This document shows positions 5,981 through 8,260 of a DNA stretch of 8,260 nt, in pieces (the first letter of the stretch is position 1; each line of letters begins with the position of its first letter). The translations under genes were made by a program, and so were the position numbers. Source of the stretch: UMGS1601 sp900553335 (GTDB lineage Bacteria > Bacillota > Clostridia > Oscillospirales > Ruminococcaceae); contig CALEUW010000014.1 of assembly GCA_937920725.1 (NCBI GenBank), forward strand, positions 1 through 8,260, read 5' to 3'. Below the pieces are notes generated by a model, which was not told the origin of the DNA, did no database searches, and saw only the letters and a list, made by a program, of their open reading frames with translations.

Positions 5981-6009
5981 TTGATTTTGGTTCAAATATT
6001 TGATATAAT
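5981..6009 (+). promoter_or_regulatory. Sigma-A promoter of the regulator/kinase operon
   Basis: -35 TTGATT (5981-5986), 17-base spacer, perfect -10 TATAAT (6004-6009) with an extended TG at 6001-6002. The predicted leader before the ATG at 6032 is only about 16 bases. No repeats resembling the LytTR-type site at the window end are seen here, so the operon is probably expressed constitutively. Confidence 0.8.
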
Positions 6010-6031
6010 GTCGAAATAGGGCGGTGTTTTT

Positions 6032-6775
6032 ATGATCAGGATAGCAGTATGTGATGACAATCAGGCATTTCTTGATAGTGTAAGTAAGTTCATAAAAATG
6101 GAAATGTCAAAATACTTTGAAAATGTTACCGTGGAAAGATTTGCTACAGGAAAAAGTCTTTTACTTCGGCACAGAAGTGATTCATTTGATACTATTTTTC
6201 TTGATATAGATATGCCTGAGTTTACAGGCTTCGATGTTGCAGGTAGCATTAGAAAGGAAAGAAATGATTGTTATATTATTTTTATATCAGCTCATAGTGA
6301 TTTAGTTTATGATAGCATGGATTTTCAGCCATTCCAGTTTATTCCGAAAATAAACTCTAAACAAATAAAAAAGAAATTATCAAGAGTTATAAATAAACTT
6401 TCAATACATTTAAAGCAACACAAAAAGTTAGTTCTGATAAATCAGGAGTTTGGAAGAATTTGTGTAAGGTACAGTGATGTTTTATATATAGAAAGTGATA
6501 ATCATCATGTTAGGTATTGTATATGGAAAGAACGAGATAATCAAAAGTATTTCATTAAAGTTAGAGCTAGTATGGGGGAATTAGAAAACTCATTTGCCGA
6601 ATATGATTTTGTTAGAGTTCATAAGAAATATTTAGTTAATTTAAGTCATGTTTTTAACTTAAATATGAATAATGATGAGGTAATGTTTAAGCAAGACTTT
6701 TGCTTGCCGATGAGTAGAAATTATAAACATATTGTAGATAAGAAATTTACGGATTATTTGAGGACAACAGTATAA
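6032..6775 (+). CDS. LytTR-family response regulator (AgrA/ComE type)
   Basis: 247-residue cytosolic transcription factor. The receiver domain (1-120) has the acidic pair D8-D9, phospho-acceptor D58 in FLDIDMP, switch residue S86 in FISAH, and the invariant Lys at K106 in FIPK. The LytTR DNA-binding domain (about 132-245) shows ICVRYSDVLYIESDNHHV (143-160), IKVRASMGELE and the family-typical FVRVHKKYLVNLSHV (193-207), with R229 in the late LPMSRNYK loop. Proteins of this type bind paired 9-bp repeats upstream of -35 boxes. It is the first gene of an operon; its stop codon overlaps the kinase start by one base (TAATG). The ribosome site is weak (GGGCGGTG) but well placed. The gene is visibly more AT-rich than yyaL. 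By family resemblance it should act in peptide or quorum-type sensing, but no signal peptide gene is visible in the window. Confidence 0.93.
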   Translation: MIRIAVCDDNQAFLDSVSKFIKMEMSKYFENVTVERFATGKSLLLRHRSDSFDTIFLDIDMPEFTGFDVAGSIRKERNDCYIIFISAHSDLVYDSMDFQPFQFIPKINSKQIKKKLSRVINKLSIHLKQHKKLVLINQEFGRICVRYSDVLYIESDNHHVRYCIWKERDNQKYFIKVRASMGELENSFAEYDFVRVHKKYLVNLSHVFNLNMNNDEVMFKQDFCLPMSRNYKHIVDKKFTDYLRTTV

Positions 6776-8091
6776 TGGCTTTTATATGGACGATATTAGA
6801 AATAGTTATAAATTTTTATGAGGGTTTTATAGAAACATATTTTGTCTATAAATTTTTGACACCTAAAGGAAATAAGAATAACAGATTAGCATTTACTATA
6901 TGCTTTTTTACGATAGGTTGTTTGTATACAATAATGAATTACATTACCATCTTTGAGGGCATCTTTGGGTTATTATTTTATTTCACAGTATTATTTATTT
7001 ATGCGTTGATTATGCTTAATGGTAGTATCATAAAAAAACTGTTTGCAGCAATTGTTCCTCTTTTGATTATGTCGCTTATTGCAGTTTTTACTTTAAATTT
7101 TGTTTCCTCAATTAATTCTATGAGTATACAGGGAATAATCATGGAATCTGGCGTTGCTAGGTTTACAGTTTTAGTTCTTGCACAGGCTTTATTTTATGTT
7201 TTTGTAAAACTATCATTGAGGATATTAAAAACTAATTTAGGGAATTTCAATGCAGCGGAATGGGTTGTTATTATAGCCACTTTAGCCGTGTCAATTGTGA
7301 TGATGTTTTTACTTCAGCTGATAGCTATTAAAATCACTGATGTTACGCAACGAAAATATCTTAATGTTTTAGTTTTAATGATTGTTGCAATTAATATTAT
7401 GATTTTTTATATGATAGATGCTATATCAATAAAGCATAATCAGCAAAAAGAGATAGAATTGTTAAAGCTGCAAGAACAATATAGTAAACAGTATGTGTCA
7501 AATGCAGGGCAACAATATGATTCTATTAGAAAGATAAGGCATGATTTAAAGAATCAACTTTCCGTGGTTTATACGATGTTGGCAGATGGTGATATCAGTT
7601 CTGCTATGAAACATATAGAAAAAAATGTTAATATTATTTGTGTAAGCGAAACTATTGTTAATACAGAGAATACTGTTGTAAATGCTATAATCAACGCCAA
7701 GGTTGCCGTGGCTCATGCTGTTGGCATAAATGTTAGCTGTAGCAGTGTAAAAAAATTTGAAGGAATAGATGACATTGATCTTTTAAATATTCTTAGCAAT
7801 ACATTAGATAATGCGATTAGAGCGTGTATGAAAATTCCCGAAGGCAATGAACGAGATATCGTATTAGATATAAATGAGTTTAGGGGAGTCTTTAAGTTTG
7901 TGGTCAAAAACACTATATTTGAATCTGTGCTTTCCCAAAATCACTTGCTTAAGACGACTAAAAAAGATAAGAGTGAACATGGACTTGGAATTAAAATCAT
8001 AAGGGAAATTGCTCAGAAATATTCAGGAAGATGTGATTTTTTTGAGGATAAAAACATTTTTTGTTGTATGATAACTCTAAAAGCGAAGTGA
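6775..8091 (+). CDS. AgrC-like (HPK10) membrane sensor histidine kinase
   Basis: 438 residues. The N-terminal half is a polytopic sensor with six or seven membrane helices (roughly 5-25, 38-58, 60-82, 88-110, 129-149, 162-185, 195-215) and no large extracellular domain, as in AgrC-type peptide receptors. A short coiled coil (about 221-247, QQKEIELLKLQEQY) leads to the phospho-acceptor H256 in IRHDLKNQL. The GHKL ATPase domain follows: N-box LLNILSNTLDNAIRA (336-350, with N342, D345 and N346) and G-box HGLGIKII (402-409). RHDLKNQ and this unusual N-box are the signature of the HPK10 class, which pairs with LytTR regulators. The ATG overlaps the regulator stop by one base, with GAGGA (6760-6764) as ribosome site inside the regulator gene. 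The ligand is unknown; a cyclic peptide is only the family precedent. A terminator follows 27 bases after the stop. Confidence 0.93.
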   Translation: MAFIWTILEIVINFYEGFIETYFVYKFLTPKGNKNNRLAFTICFFTIGCLYTIMNYITIFEGIFGLLFYFTVLFIYALIMLNGSIIKKLFAAIVPLLIMSLIAVFTLNFVSSINSMSIQGIIMESGVARFTVLVLAQALFYVFVKLSLRILKTNLGNFNAAEWVVIIATLAVSIVMMFLLQLIAIKITDVTQRKYLNVLVLMIVAINIMIFYMIDAISIKHNQQKEIELLKLQEQYSKQYVSNAGQQYDSIRKIRHDLKNQLSVVYTMLADGDISSAMKHIEKNVNIICVSETIVNTENTVVNAIINAKVAVAHAVGINVSCSSVKKFEGIDDIDLLNILSNTLDNAIRACMKIPEGNERDIVLDINEFRGVFKFVVKNTIFESVLSQNHLLKTTKKDKSEHGLGIKIIREIAQKYSGRCDFFEDKNIFCCMITLKAK

Positions 8092-8117
8092 AAAGTAAAT
8101 ATAGTAATAAGTGATTT

Positions 8118-8147
8118 AGGATCTGAGGTTATACTTAGATCCTTTTT
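8118..8147 (+). terminator. Rho-independent terminator of the regulator/kinase operon
   Basis: GGATCTGAG (8119-8127) pairs with CTTAGATCC (8134-8142) with one G-U, plus an outer A-T pair, loop of six, followed by five T (8143-8147). Confidence 0.85.
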
Positions 8148-8182
8148 ACGTGTTGCGACAAATACTCACACGTTACGTCAAA
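8147..8182 (+). promoter_or_regulatory. Candidate LytTR regulator binding site
   Basis: Two imperfect repeats lie just upstream of the -35 box of the promoter at 8187. TGTTGCGACAAA (8151-8162) and CGTTACGTCAAA (8171-8182) agree at 9 of 12 positions with a 20-base period. Alternatively TACGTGTTG (8147-8155) and CACGTTACG (8169-8177) share the ACGT core at a 22-base period, closer to the usual 21-22 of AgrA, ComE and PlnC sites. The same bases also contain inverted arms ACGTGT/ACACGT (8148-8153/8168-8173), so a dyad operator for another factor is possible. Placement fits activation by the regulator encoded at 6032. Confidence 0.42.
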
Positions 8183-8186
8183 AAGC

Positions 8187-8216
8187 TTGATCTTAAGTTT
8201 TATCCATTGCTATAAT
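8187..8216 (+). promoter_or_regulatory. Sigma-A promoter reading out of the window
   Basis: -35 TTGATC (8187-8192), 18-base spacer, perfect -10 TATAAT (8211-8216). The start site would be near 8223, leaving a leader that runs past the window end. No start codon with a ribosome site is seen before 8260, so the gene served lies beyond. Confidence 0.7.
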
Positions 8217-8260
8217 ATACCCATAGCTATAGAAACGACAAGATCTTAATCCGTTGTGGT

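Noticed and set aside
1..8260. CRISPR arrays, tRNA or rRNA genes, insertion sequences
   Set aside because: No regularly spaced direct repeats, cloverleaf-like sequences, rRNA segments or transposase frames were seen on either strand.

Overview
The window looks like chromosomal DNA of a low-GC Firmicute, probably a gut clostridium of the Ruminococcus/Oscillospiraceae type. The evidence is AT-rich DNA, AGGAGG-type ribosome sites, consensus sigma-A promoters (TTGATT-17-TATAAT), an Agr-like sensor/regulator pair and a family of small mobile-element-associated proteins that I associate with these bacteria. The genus is an inference; no rRNA or other marker gene is present.

Layout. (1) 123-2057 encodes a YyaL/SPATA20-type thioredoxin-domain protein. 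Directly behind it, on the other strand, lies a decayed 5' fragment of a second Hsp20 gene (about 2083-2236), followed by a good rho-independent terminator (2243-2275). (2) 2488-4135 is a small accessory block. A leftward XRE-type regulator (TTG start, 2826 to 2488) diverges from three rightward genes (2876-3319, 3319-3726, 3752-4135). These three encode related small proteins of unknown function; the first appears to lack its N-terminal part. A 13-bp perfect inverted repeat (2420-2432 / 2842-2854) brackets the regulator. (3) 4136-4717 is gene-free. It ends with a strong extended -10 promoter (4484-4512) and a roughly 200-nt structured leader in front of a small stand-alone C39-like cysteine peptidase (4718-5077). 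(4) 5467-5886 is an intact Hsp20 chaperone with a clear terminator. (5) 6032-8091 is a two-gene operon with its own promoter: a LytTR response regulator (AgrA/ComE type) overlapping by one base a polytopic HPK10/AgrC-like sensor kinase, closed by a terminator. (6) Right behind that terminator, at the window end, a pair of imperfect repeats sits just upstream of a consensus promoter (8187-8216) that points out of the window. This is the arrangement expected of a LytTR-controlled promoter, so the pair's target operon may begin just beyond the window.

How they work together. The regulator and kinase form one sensing module. The heat-shock protein and the YyaL protein are independent single genes, although the Hsp20 relic beside yyaL shows that a related copy once lay there. 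The regulator plus three-protein block resembles mobile-element cargo or debris rather than a core operon. The strongest candidates for something undescribed are that three-protein family, the structured leader of the lone C39-like peptidase, and the presumed LytTR-controlled operon starting at the right edge.
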